Source: Microlunatus soli
GTDB taxonomy: Bacteria > Actinomycetota > Actinomycetes > Propionibacteriales > Propionibacteriaceae
Length of the DNA stretch: 64,000 bases
NCBI RefSeq assembly: GCF_900105385.1
Contig: NZ_LT629772.1
Coordinates: forward strand, 6,448,001-6,512,000
Reading direction: 5' to 3'
Each line of letters starts with the position of its first letter. Position 1 is the first letter of the stretch. Made by a program: the position numbers and the translations under genes. This document shows positions 33,469 to 44,571 of this stretch, one piece after another. The notes under the pieces were generated by a model. The model made no database searches. It saw only the letters and a list, made by a program, of their open reading frames with translations, and was not told the DNA's origin.

Positions 33469-35201
33469 CAGCTTTCTCCCTCGGTCGCGTGTCGTGCCAA
33501 CGGTCGCTTCCGACCGCCCGGCAGGGCCTGGACCCCGAGGTGCGAGGCGTCCAGCCCCGACAGCTTGTGACCGCCGCCGAAGAACTTCGTCCGGCTGAGC
33601 AGGGTCACCAGCGGCTTGGTGAAGAAGAACATCACCATCACGTCGATCAGCGTGGTCAGGCCGAGCGTGAACGCGAAGCCACGCACCGAACCGATCGCCA
33701 GCATGAACAGGATCAGCGCCGACAACAGCGACACCCCGTCGGCGACCAGCACCGTCTGCCGAGCCCGACGCCAGCCGGTCTCGACGGCGGCCCGGATGGT
33801 CCGCCCCTCACCGACCTCGTCGCGTATTCGCGCGAAGTAGATGATGAAGCTGTCCGCGGTGATACCGATCGCCACGATCGCGCCGGCGATACCGGCCAGA
33901 CTGAGCGCGAACCCGACCGATGCGCCCAACAGCACCATCGCCGCGTACGTGCTGGCGAACGCCACCGCCAACGAGGCGACCACGACGACCGCCAAACCGC
34001 GGTAGTAGAGCAGACAGAACAAGATCACCAGGGCCATGCCGACCGCACCGGCGATCAGCCCGGCCTGCAACTGCTCACCGCCCAGGGTCGGTGACACCGT
34101 GTCGACGCTGGAGATCTCGAAGGCCAGCGGCAGCGAACCGTACTGCAGCACGTTGGCCAACTGGCGCGCGCTGTCCTGATTGATGCCCTGACCGCTGATC
34201 ATCGCGCTGCCACCGGCGATGGCGTAGGAGACCGACGCCGAGGACACCACGTCGCCGTCCAGGACGACGGCGAAGGCGTTCTCCGGTTGGCTGCGCTTGG
34301 CCAGCTCGCGGGTGGCGGCCTCGAACTGCTTGCTGCCCTTGGAGTTGAAGCTCAGGTTGACCTGCCAGCCGCCGGCCGTGCCCTGGCCACCGGTGGTCGC
34401 GCTGGCATCGGTCACGTCGGTGCCGGCGATCAGCATCGGGCCGAGCAGGTATTTCACGGTGCCGGCGTCGTTACAGGCGAACAGCGGCTGGTCGGAGACG
34501 TCGGGATAGTACTTGTCGTCCCGCGGGCAGGTGAACGCGGCGAAGTCGGTCTTGTCCTTCTGCGACGGCTGCCAGTCGATCGCCTTGTCCGGAGCGGTGC
34601 CCTTGCCCTCGGCCGACGGCCGCGGCTTCGGCGGCACCGGCGGCTCGGTCGGCAGCGCCGGTGCCGGGCGTCCGTTGCCCTTCGGCTTGGCCGTGGCGGA
34701 CGCACTCGGCTTGCTGGACGCGCTCGATCCGGCGTCGGCCGACGATCCGGCCGAGGCCTTGGCCGACGGAGAGCTGGACGGGTCGCCGGCCGACGGCGAG
34801 TCCGACGCCTTCGGCTGCGGCGTGGTCTGCTGCTCGTCGTAGACCGAGCGGAACCTCAGCTCAGCGGTCTGGCCGACCTGTTGGATCAGCTCGTCGCGCT
34901 GCACGTTCGGGGCGCTGACGATGATCTGGTTGCCGCCGGCGGTGGTGACCTCACTCTCGCCGACGCCCAGGCCGTTCACCCGCTGCTCGATGATCGTCCG
35001 GGCCTGTTCCAGGCTGGTGGCCGACACCGACCCCTTCCCGGTGGTGTTCCGGGCGGTCAGGGTGATCGTCGTGCCCCCGCTCAGGTCAAGCCCGAGTCTC
35101 GGGGTCCAGTTCTTGGTGACCGCCATCAACCCGTACAGGGCTGCGATCACGATGAAGAAGGCCACCAGCGTACGCAGTGGATGGCCGACCTTTGATGCCA
35201 C
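33468..35201 (-). CDS. secD: Protein translocase subunit SecD
   Basis: 577 residues with the SecD layout: one N-terminal helix, then L-G-L-D-L-S-G-G-T-T-I-T-L, a large extracytoplasmic region, and a five-helix C-terminal bundle with A-G-I-A-G-A-I-V-A-I-G-I-T-A-D-S-F-I-I-Y-F and the R-I-R-D-E motif. A Ser/Ala/Lys/Pro-rich low-complexity insertion of roughly 75 residues lies in the extracytoplasmic part, an unusual length. The start is GTG at 35201. yajC is 24 bp upstream and secF overlaps downstream. Confidence 0.95.
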   Translation of the reverse strand: MASKVGHPLRTLVAFFIVIAALYGLMAVTKNWTPRLGLDLSGGTTITLTARNTTGKGSVSATSLEQARTIIEQRVNGLGVGESEVTTAGGNQIIVSAPNVQRDELIQQVGQTAELRFRSVYDEQQTTPQPKASDSPSAGDPSSSPSAKASAGSSADAGSSASSKPSASATAKPKGNGRPAPALPTEPPVPPKPRPSAEGKGTAPDKAIDWQPSQKDKTDFAAFTCPRDDKYYPDVSDQPLFACNDAGTVKYLLGPMLIAGTDVTDASATTGGQGTAGGWQVNLSFNSKGSKQFEAATRELAKRSQPENAFAVVLDGDVVSSASVSYAIAGGSAMISGQGINQDSARQLANVLQYGSLPLAFEISSVDTVSPTLGGEQLQAGLIAGAVGMALVILFCLLYYRGLAVVVVASLAVAFASTYAAMVLLGASVGFALSLAGIAGAIVAIGITADSFIIYFARIRDEVGEGRTIRAAVETGWRRARQTVLVADGVSLLSALILFMLAIGSVRGFAFTLGLTTLIDVMVMFFFTKPLVTLLSRTKFFGGGHKLSGLDASHLGVQALPGGRKRPLARHATEGES

Positions 35202-35225
35202 AATCGGTCCTCGGGGTGTCGGTCC

Positions 35226-35960
35226 TCAGGCTTGCTTCTGGTCGTCGCCGTTCGGCGTCTCCGACTCGCCTGCTGGCGTATCCGGCTGGCCGCCGTTTTC
35301 GGCGTCCTCCCGAGACCGGACCTGGTCGTCGTAGGCGTTCAGCGAAGACTCACCCAACGACGATCCCGAAGAATAGGACCCGGACGGTTCGCTGCTGCCC
35401 TGCGGGGGCCACGGCGCCGTCTGGTGCTGGGTCGGTTCCTCGGTCGGTGAACTGAAATCGGGACCAGCCCCCTGCTGATCCGCTGCGGAATATCCCTGGT
35501 CCCCCGGGGCGTACTCGTGGATCGGCGCGCCGCCGGCCAGGCCACTGGCCGACCCTGCCTGATCGCCCGAACCGTCCTGCTCGCCGGTTCCCGCGGCAGC
35601 ACCGGTCCCGGCCGCGCCGCCGGCTGCGGCAGCGCCCAACTGCGATCCTGCACCAGGGCCGTCGGAGGCACGGTAGGAGCTCAGCTCGGCGTCCTCTTCC
35701 TCATCGCCGACGACCCGACCGACGGCCTGCTTCAGCATCGTGATCCGCGCGCCCGGCGAGGTCTCCAGTACGACCTGCTTGTCGCCCATCGCCACGATCG
35801 TGGCGTAGATCCCGGTCGTGGTGACCACTCGAGCACCCGGCTCCAGCTTGCGCACCATCTCCTGCTGCTGCTGCGTCCGCTTCCGCTGCGGCCGGATGAT
35901 CAGGAAATAGAACGCAATGATCATCACGACGATCAAGATGATCGATGTGTAACTCTGCAC
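35226..35960 (-). CDS. yajC: YajC preprotein translocase subunit with long C-terminal tail
   Basis: 244 residues. Only the first 90 are YajC: one helix (S-I-I-L-I-V-V-M-I-I-A-F-Y-F-L-I-I-R-P-Q-R-K-R), then V-T-T-T-G-I-Y-A-T-I-V-A-M-G-D-K-Q-V-V-L-E. YajC binds SecDF in the membrane. The remaining 150 residues form a low-complexity tail rich in Gly, Ala, Ser, Gln, Asp and Glu, with no fold I can name. Normal YajC is about 90-120 residues. The start is GTG at 35960 with a weak Shine-Dalgarno. Confidence 0.93.
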   Translation of the reverse strand: MQSYTSIILIVVMIIAFYFLIIRPQRKRTQQQQEMVRKLEPGARVVTTTGIYATIVAMGDKQVVLETSPGARITMLKQAVGRVVGDEEEDAELSSYRASDGPGAGSQLGAAAAGGAAGTGAAAGTGEQDGSGDQAGSASGLAGGAPIHEYAPGDQGYSAADQQGAGPDFSSPTEEPTQHQTAPWPPQGSSEPSGSYSSGSSLGESSLNAYDDQVRSREDAENGGQPDTPAGESETPNGDDQKQA

Positions 35961-36302
35961 TTCGGATTCACGTCCAATCGTCGGCGTCGGGACGCCGCTG
36001 AGGTTGCCGTCGGGCGGTCGTTTCAGTCGTGTGGGCGGGTCGACTACGCGGCCCGGCCCGACTGCTCCGACCGCCGTACTCTACCCAGTGTCCACGACAA
36101 ACCCCGACAGCGCCGCACCGACGCCGCCCGAGGACCGATTCGCCAGGGGCGATATCGCAACACAAGTCGCCATATGACCCTCGCCGCGCACCCTCCCGGG
36201 GCGATATGGCAACACCAGGCACCATATGACCCCGGCCGCGCAGATCCCCAAGGGACGATTTCCCAGCACGGGACACCATCCGACCGGCACCGGCAACGCT
36301 GC
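35961..36302. other. yajC-ruvB intergenic region
   Basis: 342 bp without a convincing gene. It contains the yajC promoter side and, from 36146, a three-unit imperfect tandem repeat. Short frames that read through the repeat encode only the repeat. Confidence 0.6.
36146..36300. repeat. Imperfect tandem repeat, three units of 52-53 bp
   Basis: Units begin at 36146, 36198 and 36251 with GGGGCGATAT, GGGGCGATAT and AGGGACGATT. The first two share GCGATAT-GCAACAC and CCATATGACC. The second contains ATATGG (36204 region) and CCATAT about 12 bases later, an inverted repeat. The third is more diverged. It lies between yajC and the ruvB stop. Confidence 0.75.
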
Positions 36303-37373
36303 TCAGCTGAACAGGTCTGGTTCCTCGGCGGTGGTGGTGGTCTGCTGCCGCGGCGGGGTGAGCCCGAGATGCCGCCAGCCGGCCGCGGTCGCCACCCGTC
36401 CGCGCGGGGTACGCATCAGGAAACCGAGCCGGACCAGGAACGGCTCGGCGACCTCCTCGACGGTCTCGGTCTCCTCACCGACCGCGATCGCCAGCGTGCT
36501 CAGTCCGACCGGACCGCCGCCGAATTTGCGGCAGATCGCGTCCAACACGCCGCGGTCCAGCCGGTCCAGCCCGAGCGTGTCCACCTCGTACAGATCGAGC
36601 GCGGCGCGGGCGACCGCCTCGGTGATCCGGCCGTCGGCCCGGACCAGCGCGTAGTCCCGAACCCGGCGCAGCAGCCGGTTGGCGATCCGCGGCGTGCCCC
36701 GGGATCGGCTGGCGATCTCGACGGCGCCGGACGGGTCCAGGTCGGCGCCGATCAACGTGCCGGACCGGGCCACGATCCGTTCCAGCGCTTCGGCGTCGTA
36801 GAAGTCGAGCTGGGCGTTGAAGCCGAACCGGTCCCGGAGCGGCCCGGGCAGCATCCCGGCCCGAGTGGTCGCCCCGACCAGCGTGAACTGCGGGATGTCC
36901 AGTGGGATCGCCGTCGCGCCCGGTCCCTTGCCCACGACGACGTCGACCCGGAAGTCCTCCATTGCCAGATAGAGCATCTCCTCGGCGGGCCGGGACATCC
37001 GATGGATCTCGTCGAGGAAGAACACCTCGCCCTCGGTCAGGCCGGACAGGATCGCAGCCAGATCTCCGGCGTGCTGGATCGCCGGGCCGCTGGAGATCCG
37101 CAACGGTGCACCCATCTCGGCGGCGATGATGCCGGCCAAGGTCGTCTTGCCGAGCCCGGGCGGGCCGGACAGCAGTACGTGGTCGGGCACCGCATTGCGG
37201 GCCCGGGCCGCCTCCAGCACCAGGCCGAGTTGGTCACTGACCCGGGGTTGGCCGTCGAACTCGGCCAGCGTGGTCGGTCGCAGCGCCGATTCCGCGGCCG
37301 ACTCGTCCGGGTCGGGATGCGGATCGACCAGGTCGGTGCCGCCGTCGTCGGGCCACTCGTCGCGTTCAGCCAT
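36303..37373 (-). CDS. ruvB: Holliday junction branch-migration helicase RuvB
   Basis: 356 residues from the ATG at 37373. RuvB is the AAA+ motor of the RuvAB complex. Walker A is [10 protein letters not shown], Walker B is F-F-L-D-E-I-H-R-M, and sensor 1 is V-G-A-T-T-R-A-G. The family start [12 protein letters not shown] and the C-terminal winged-helix part with R-T-P-R-G-R-V-A are present. In-frame ATGs at 37385 and 37388 are also possible; GGGGGA lies just before 37373. It is 96 bp after ruvA on the same strand. Confidence 0.96.
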   Translation of the reverse strand: MAERDEWPDDGGTDLVDPHPDPDESAAESALRPTTLAEFDGQPRVSDQLGLVLEAARARNAVPDHVLLSGPPGLGKTTLAGIIAAEMGAPLRISSGPAIQHAGDLAAILSGLTEGEVFFLDEIHRMSRPAEEMLYLAMEDFRVDVVVGKGPGATAIPLDIPQFTLVGATTRAGMLPGPLRDRFGFNAQLDFYDAEALERIVARSGTLIGADLDPSGAVEIASRSRGTPRIANRLLRRVRDYALVRADGRITEAVARAALDLYEVDTLGLDRLDRGVLDAICRKFGGGPVGLSTLAIAVGEETETVEEVAEPFLVRLGFLMRTPRGRVATAAGWRHLGLTPPRQQTTTTAEEPDLFS

Positions 37374-37469
37374 GGTGTCCCCCATCATTCCCGATCCCGC
37401 CGACCATCCGCCTGACCCCCACCGCGCGACCACCATCGGTCGGGCCGAAGATCGACCTGCAGCGATCGA

Positions 37470-38087
37470 TCAGGCCTTGGCCAGGGTCCGGAGCGCGGCC
37501 CGCATCAGTTCGGCGATGCTGATCGTCGGGTCGTCGGCGGCGAGGTGTTCGACCCGCGTACACGCGGCGTCGGCGTCCTTGGCCGACCAGCCGAGGCCCT
37601 GCAGACCCTGGCTGACCTGATCCCGCCACTCCTCGTCGTTGCCCGGTTCCGGTCCTGCGGCGGCATCGGTCGGGTGATCGGCGACGATCGCGTTCACCTT
37701 GTCCTTCAACTCGATCACGATCCGTTGGGCACCCTTCCGGCCGACGCCGGGGACCCTGGTCAGCGCGACCAGGTCCTCGGTGGCGATCGCCTTCCGCAGC
37801 TCGTCCGGGGCCAGCACGGCCAGCGCTGCCTGGGCCAGCTTCGGCCCGACGCCGGAGGCGCTCATCAGCAACTCGAAGAAGTCGCGCTCCTCACCGGTGC
37901 CGAAGCCGTACAGGGTCAGCGAGTCCTCCCGGACCACCAGCGAGGTGGCCAGGGTCGCGGGCTGCCCGGCCCGCAGGTCGGCGGTGGTGTTCGGGCCGCA
38001 CAGCGTCTTGATGCCGACTCCGTTCACATCGATCACCGCCGAGGTGGCGGCGAGCTGGATGACGGTGCCGGAGAGTTGAGCGATCAT
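37470..38087 (-). CDS. ruvA: Holliday junction DNA helicase RuvA
   Basis: 205 residues. RuvA binds the four-way junction and loads RuvB. Domain I starts M-I-A-Q-L-S-G-T-V. The helix-hairpin-helix domain II has [14 protein letters not shown] and [20 protein letters not shown]. Domain III, which binds RuvB, is at the C-terminus ([11 protein letters not shown]). The ATG overlaps the ruvC stop by four bases. Confidence 0.96.
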   Translation of the reverse strand: MIAQLSGTVIQLAATSAVIDVNGVGIKTLCGPNTTADLRAGQPATLATSLVVREDSLTLYGFGTGEERDFFELLMSASGVGPKLAQAALAVLAPDELRKAIATEDLVALTRVPGVGRKGAQRIVIELKDKVNAIVADHPTDAAAGPEPGNDEEWRDQVSQGLQGLGWSAKDADAACTRVEHLAADDPTISIAELMRAALRTLAKA

Positions 38088-38671
38088 GCCTCATGTCCTG
38101 GTACGGAAGGAGTTCGTCGGCGGGCCAACGCGTACGCACGGCGTTGGCGTGCTGCTTGTTCGGTGGCGGCCTGTTCGGCGCGCACCAGACGATCACTGGC
38201 CGCGCCGCGCCAGACGTGACAGATCGCCAGCGCCAGCGCATCCGCGGCGTCGGCCGGCTTCGGCGTCGCCGCCAAACGCAGCACCCGGGTCACCATCGCA
38301 CCGACCTGGGCCTTGTCGGCCCGACCGGAGCCGGTGATCGCCGCCTTCACCTCACTCGGTGTATGCAACGCGACCGGAAGCCCGTGCCGGGCCGCGACCA
38401 GCATCGCCACTCCCGCGGCCTGCGCGGTGCCCATCACGGTCTGCACGTTGTGCTGGGCGAACACCCGCTCAACGGCGACGACATCGGGCTGATGTTGGGT
38501 GATCCACTCGTCGAACGCCCGCTCCAGCCGCAGCAGCCGATAGGCGGTGTCGGTCCCGGTGTCGGTGCGGACGACGTCCACCGCGACCAGCTCCGGATTG
38601 CGACCGAGCGTGCCGTCGACGACGCCGAACCCGCATCGGGTCAGGCCGGGATCGATCCCGAGCACCCGCAC
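38084..38671 (-). CDS. ruvC: Crossover junction endodeoxyribonuclease RuvC
   Basis: 195 residues. RuvC resolves Holliday junctions. Four acidic catalytic residues can be placed: D7 in [12 protein letters not shown], the Glu in [10 protein letters not shown], and the C-terminal Asp pair region [13 protein letters not shown]. The GTG start at 38671 has GGGAGG six bases upstream. It is the first gene of ruvC-ruvA-ruvB. Confidence 0.96.
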   Translation of the reverse strand: MRVLGIDPGLTRCGFGVVDGTLGRNPELVAVDVVRTDTGTDTAYRLLRLERAFDEWITQHQPDVVAVERVFAQHNVQTVMGTAQAAGVAMLVAARHGLPVALHTPSEVKAAITGSGRADKAQVGAMVTRVLRLAATPKPADAADALALAICHVWRGAASDRLVRAEQAATEQAARQRRAYALARRRTPSVPGHEA

Positions 38672-38807
38672 GGCACACCTCCCTGGAACAGACGATCCGA
38701 ACAGACGTTCGGACCCTATCTCAGGTACGCATCCGCGCCGCGCTGGGCAGCGGGCGTGTCGCCGACGACGCAGCCGGCGCCGGGTATCCGGATCCTGTGC
38801 GCACGAC

Positions 38808-38846
38808 TGAGGGCCCCACTCGACGTGCTGCCGAGCGGGGCCCTCA
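38808..38846. terminator. Strong hairpin after the small secreted-protein gene
   Basis: TGAGGGCCCCACTCG (38808-38822) pairs with CGAGCGGGGCCCTCA (38832-38846): 15 positions, one mismatch, 9-base loop. It lies 11 bases after the stop of the gene at 38858-39208. It has no T run. Confidence 0.75.
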
Positions 38847-38857
38847 TCGAGTCGGCT

Positions 38858-39208
38858 TTACGGCTCGCCCGGTGGCGGGTTGACCAGGAATCCGGTGTGC
38901 CCGTTGCAGGAATCACCGGGCTGGAAGCCGGAGGCCTTGCGCTCGGCGGGCGTGGCGCCGAACGCTCCCTTGCTGTGTCCCCAGTTCTGCGGCGGTGCAT
39001 TGCCGGGACCGGGGAAGCCCGCACCTTCACCGTCCTCCAGCCCGGAGTAGGCACAGATCGAATGGGCGTGGGCAGCTCCCAGACCCTCACCGCCCGGCGG
39101 CTGGCCGTTGCCGTTGATCTCGCCTCCGTAGGCGGTGCTGATCCCTCCGCCGAGGAGTGCCGCCGTTGCGAACGCGGTGGCGACGCCGGTCCTGAATGTG
39201 AATCGCAT
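38858..39208 (-). CDS. Small secreted protein with two conserved Cys
   Basis: 116 residues with a clear signal peptide: R-F-T-F-R-T then A-T-A-F-A-T-A-A-L-L-G-G-G-I-S-T-A-Y-G. The mature part is Gly/Pro-rich with A-H-A-H-S-I-C-A-Y-S-G-L-E-D, then N-W-G-H-S-K and G-D-S-C-N-G-H. I recall similar small actinobacterial secreted proteins with a C-A/S-Y-S-G-L-N-D motif and S-C-N near the end, but no known function. The two Cys probably form a disulfide. The ATG has GGGGGA five bases upstream. Single-gene unit, ended by the hairpin at 38808-38846. Confidence 0.75.
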   Translation of the reverse strand: MRFTFRTGVATAFATAALLGGGISTAYGGEINGNGQPPGGEGLGAAHAHSICAYSGLEDGEGAGFPGPGNAPPQNWGHSKGAFGATPAERKASGFQPGDSCNGHTGFLVNPPPGEP

Positions 39209-39400
39209 AGTTTCCCCCGATCCAATACGAATACTGATCCGACGGTAGCCCTGGCCGGGTGCCGGCGGGCCGAATGCGCATGATCAGCGATCGAGGACGG
39301 CTATCGGGCAGTTTGTTCCCTGCCGAGCAGCGCACGGCGGCCCCGGCTGCCCAGACCTACCGCCATGCGGAACCAGTGCGAGGCCCAGTCGCCTGAGTGA

Positions 39401-41663
<2,263 letters not shown>

Positions 41664-41664
41664 G

Positions 41665-41698
41665 GCCGAGCCCGGACCACCATCGGACCAGGCTCGGC
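41665..41698. terminator. Bidirectional hairpin between sulfotransferase and mpa
   Basis: GCCGAGCC (41665-41672) and GGCTCGGC (41691-41698) form a perfect 8-bp stem between two convergent genes. Confidence 0.6.
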
Positions 41699-41705
41699 GT
41701 CGGCG

Positions 41706-43502
41706 TTACAGGTACTGTCCGGTGTTGCTGACGGTGTCGATCGAGCGACCGGGCTGGGTGCCCTTGTTGGACGAGATCAACGTCCGGATGAAGACGATCC
41801 GTTCGCCCTTCTTGCCGCTGATCTTGGCCCAGTCGTCGGGGTTGGTGGTGTTCGGCAGATCCTCGTTCTCGGCGAACTCGTCGATGATCGCCTGCATCAG
41901 GTGCCCGATCCGCAAGCCCCGGACCCCGGTGTCCAGGACGTCCTTGATCGCCATCTTCTTGGCCCGATCGACGATGTTCTGGATCATCGCGCCGGAGTTG
42001 AAGTCCTTGAAGTACAGGATCTCCTTGTCGCCACCGGCGTAGGTGACCTCGAGGAACTGATTCTCCTCGGAGTCCTCGTACATCCGGGTCACGGTGCGCT
42101 CGATCATCGCATCGATGGTGCGTGCCCGATCGCCGCCGAACTCCTTCAGATCCTCGTCGTGCAACGGAAGTGAGGAGGTCAGGTACTTGGTGAAGATGTC
42201 CCGGGCGGACTCGACATCCGGGCGTTCGATCTTGATCTTGACGTCCAGCCGGCCGGGTCGCAGGATCGCCGGATCGATCATGTCCTCCCGGTTGGAGGCA
42301 CCGATGATGATCACGTTCTCCAAGCCCTCGACGCCGTCGATCTCGCTCAGCAGCTGCGGCACGATGGTGTTCTCCACATCGGAGGACACGCCGGTACCCC
42401 GGGTCCGGAACAGCGAGTCCATCTCGTCGAAGAAAACGATCACCGGCATCCCGTCGGTCGCCTTCTCCCGGGCCCGCTGGAAGACCAGCCGGATGTGCCG
42501 CTCGGTCTCGCCGACGTACTTGTTCAGCAGCTCCGGGCCCTTGATGTTGAGGAAGAAGCTGCGTCCTTCGCGGCCGGTGCGCTCGGTGACCTTCTTGGCC
42601 AACGAGTTGGCCACCGCCTTGGCGATCATGGTCTTGCCGCAGCCGGGCGGGCCGTAGAGCAGTATTCCCTTCGGCGCCTTCAACTCGTGCTCGGCGAACA
42701 GTTCCTTGTGCAGGAACGGCAGCTCGACGGCATCACGGATCGCCTCGATCTGGTTGCCCAGACCGCCGATCTCCTCGTAACCGATGTCCGGCACGTCCTC
42801 CAGGACGAGCTCCTCGACATCCATCTTCGGGACGCGTTCGTAGGCGAAGTGCACCCGTCGGTCGACCAGCAGCGAGTCGCCGGACCGCAGCTTCTCCGAC
42901 AGCAGCCGGTCGGCCAGCCGGACCACGCTCTCCTCGTCGCCGTGCCCGACGATCAGCGCGCGTTCGCCGTCGGCCATCACTTCCTTGAGGCTGACCACCT
43001 CGCCGACCTCGTCGAACTTGAGCACGCCGACCACATTCAGCGCCTCGTTCAGGATCACCTCGCGACCGGGTTCGAGTTGGTCGGCCTCGATCTCCGGGCT
43101 GACGCTGACCCGCATCTTGCGGCCGGCGGTCCAGACGTCGGCGAAACCTTCCTCGACCGGCCGCAAGAAGACCCCGAAACTGGCCGGTGGCTGGGCCAGC
43201 CGGTCGACCTCAGCCTTCAACGAGATGATCTGCTCGCGCGCCTCACGCAGCGTGGTGGCCAGCCGTTCGTTGTTGGCGGCGGTGGCGCGGACGTCGGCGC
43301 GGGCATCGGCCAGGCGACGCTCCAGCATCGCCAGGTCATGCGGGTGGCCGGAGACGCGCTCCCGTAGCCGGGACAGCTCGTCGTTCAGCAGACCGATCCT
43401 GGTGAGCAGGGCCTCTCTGTCGTGCTCGGACTCGTGCCCGCTGAACCCTTCCGCAGCCCCCTCGAACTCAGACGGGTTGTGGCGATCCGGTGTTTCAGTC
43501 AT
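41706..43502 (-). CDS. mpa: Proteasome-associated AAA+ ATPase Mpa/ARC
   Basis: 598 residues. Mpa/ARC unfolds pupylated proteins for the 20S proteasome. In order: an N-terminal coiled coil (about 25-105, leucine heptads [11 protein letters not shown]), two OB-like domains, then the AAA+ module with Walker A G-P-P-G-C-G-K-T (about 282-290), Walker B F-F-D-E-M-D-S (about 355), and arginine fingers in R-P-G-R-L-D. The C-terminus is N-T-G-Q-Y-L, the tail with a penultimate Tyr that docks on the proteasome ring. The ATG has GGAGG seven bases upstream. The gene follows trmI by 82 bp. pup, dop and prcBA are not in the window. Confidence 0.95.
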   Translation of the reverse strand: MTETPDRHNPSEFEGAAEGFSGHESEHDREALLTRIGLLNDELSRLRERVSGHPHDLAMLERRLADARADVRATAANNERLATTLREAREQIISLKAEVDRLAQPPASFGVFLRPVEEGFADVWTAGRKMRVSVSPEIEADQLEPGREVILNEALNVVGVLKFDEVGEVVSLKEVMADGERALIVGHGDEESVVRLADRLLSEKLRSGDSLLVDRRVHFAYERVPKMDVEELVLEDVPDIGYEEIGGLGNQIEAIRDAVELPFLHKELFAEHELKAPKGILLYGPPGCGKTMIAKAVANSLAKKVTERTGREGRSFFLNIKGPELLNKYVGETERHIRLVFQRAREKATDGMPVIVFFDEMDSLFRTRGTGVSSDVENTIVPQLLSEIDGVEGLENVIIIGASNREDMIDPAILRPGRLDVKIKIERPDVESARDIFTKYLTSSLPLHDEDLKEFGGDRARTIDAMIERTVTRMYEDSEENQFLEVTYAGGDKEILYFKDFNSGAMIQNIVDRAKKMAIKDVLDTGVRGLRIGHLMQAIIDEFAENEDLPNTTNPDDWAKISGKKGERIVFIRTLISSNKGTQPGRSIDTVSNTGQYL

Positions 43503-43584
43503 GTGGACACCTCCATGCCGAAACAGTACCCGCCGGCCCAGCCAGAAAAGGGCTGGTTTCCCGCGTGCCGGGAATGCGCTTCGG

Positions 43585-44571
43585 TTACGGTTGGGTTCCT
43601 GCACCGTCACCGGTCGGCGCGGTGGTCGGGCGCGGCCCGGTGTAGTCCTCGCCGTACGCTCCCGGTGCCGGCCGGCGCTTGCGAGCCGGTGCGGTGACCC
43701 CCGGCGCCAGCCGGCGCGAGGTCAGCAGGAACCCGGTGTGTCCGACCATCTGGTGCGACGGCCGGATCGACAGCCCCTCGACATGCCAGCCGCGGATCAT
43801 CGACTCCTCGGCCTGCGGCTCGGTGAAGCCGCCGTGCACCCGCAGCGTCTCGGTGATCCGTCCGAGCTGGGTGGTGGTCGCCACGTAGCAGCAGATCACT
43901 CCGCCCGGCACCAGCCGGTCGGCGATCACGTCGACGCATTCCCAGGGCGCCAGCATGTCCAGCACCACCCGGTCGATCTCGGTCGGCGCACCGGGATCGG
44001 CCCCCTCGCCGTCACCCAGCGCGGTCGCCAGGTCGCCCAGCCGCAGGTCCCAGGCCGGGTGCTCGGTGCCGAGGAAATTGCGGACGTTCTTGGCTGCGAT
44101 CCTGGCGAAATCCTCGCGCCGCTCGTAGGAGGTCAGCCTGCCGGTCGGGCCGATCGCCCGCAGCAACGCCAGACTGAGCGCGCCCGACCCGGCGCCGGCT
44201 TCGAGCACGCGTGCCCCGGGGAAGATGTCGGCGCCGACGACGATCTGGGCCGCGTCCTTGGGGTAGACGACCTGCGCTCCGCGCGGCATCCCGACAGTGA
44301 ACTCCCCCAGCAACGGCCGCAGCGCCAGATACTGAACGCCGCCGACCGAGGTGACCACGACGCCCTCCGGGCCGCCGATCAGGTCGTCGTGCTCGATGGC
44401 GCCCTTGGCGGTGTGGAACCGTTGCCCGGGCGACAGCAGCAACGAATGCCGCCGGCCCTTGGGGTCGGTGATCGTGACCCGCTCGCCGGGCTGCAACGGC
44501 CCGGTACGCACACCGGAGTAGGCCGCCGGATCCGACACGGTCGGGTCCGCGGTTGCTTGCTGATCTGTCAT
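43585..44571 (-). CDS. trmI: tRNA (adenine-58-N1)-methyltransferase TrmI
   Basis: 328 residues. It methylates A58 of tRNA. The SAM motif is [16 protein letters not shown], followed by S-Y-E-R-R-E-D-F-A. The catalytic-region motif is [10 protein letters not shown]. An N-terminal beta domain has [15 protein letters not shown]. Compared with Rv2118c (280 residues) it has extra Pro/Ala-rich ends. The ATG at 44571 overlaps the stop of the lipoprotein gene (ATGA). The trmI-mpa order matches the mycobacterial locus. Confidence 0.93.
   Translation of the reverse strand: MTDQQATADPTVSDPAAYSGVRTGPLQPGERVTITDPKGRRHSLLLSPGQRFHTAKGAIEHDDLIGGPEGVVVTSVGGVQYLALRPLLGEFTVGMPRGAQVVYPKDAAQIVVGADIFPGARVLEAGAGSGALSLALLRAIGPTGRLTSYERREDFARIAAKNVRNFLGTEHPAWDLRLGDLATALGDGEGADPGAPTEIDRVVLDMLAPWECVDVIADRLVPGGVICCYVATTTQLGRITETLRVHGGFTEPQAEESMIRGWHVEGLSIRPSHQMVGHTGFLLTSRRLAPGVTAPARKRRPAPGAYGEDYTGPRPTTAPTGDGAGTQP

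Noticed and set aside
35968-36296. Small frames with repeated G-H-M / V-A-I-S-P peptides between yajC and ruvB
   Set aside because: They only translate the DNA tandem repeat and have no start context or homologue that I can name.
36146-36300. Tandem repeat as a CRISPR array
   Set aside because: Units are adjacent and diverged, without unique spacers, and there are no cas genes.
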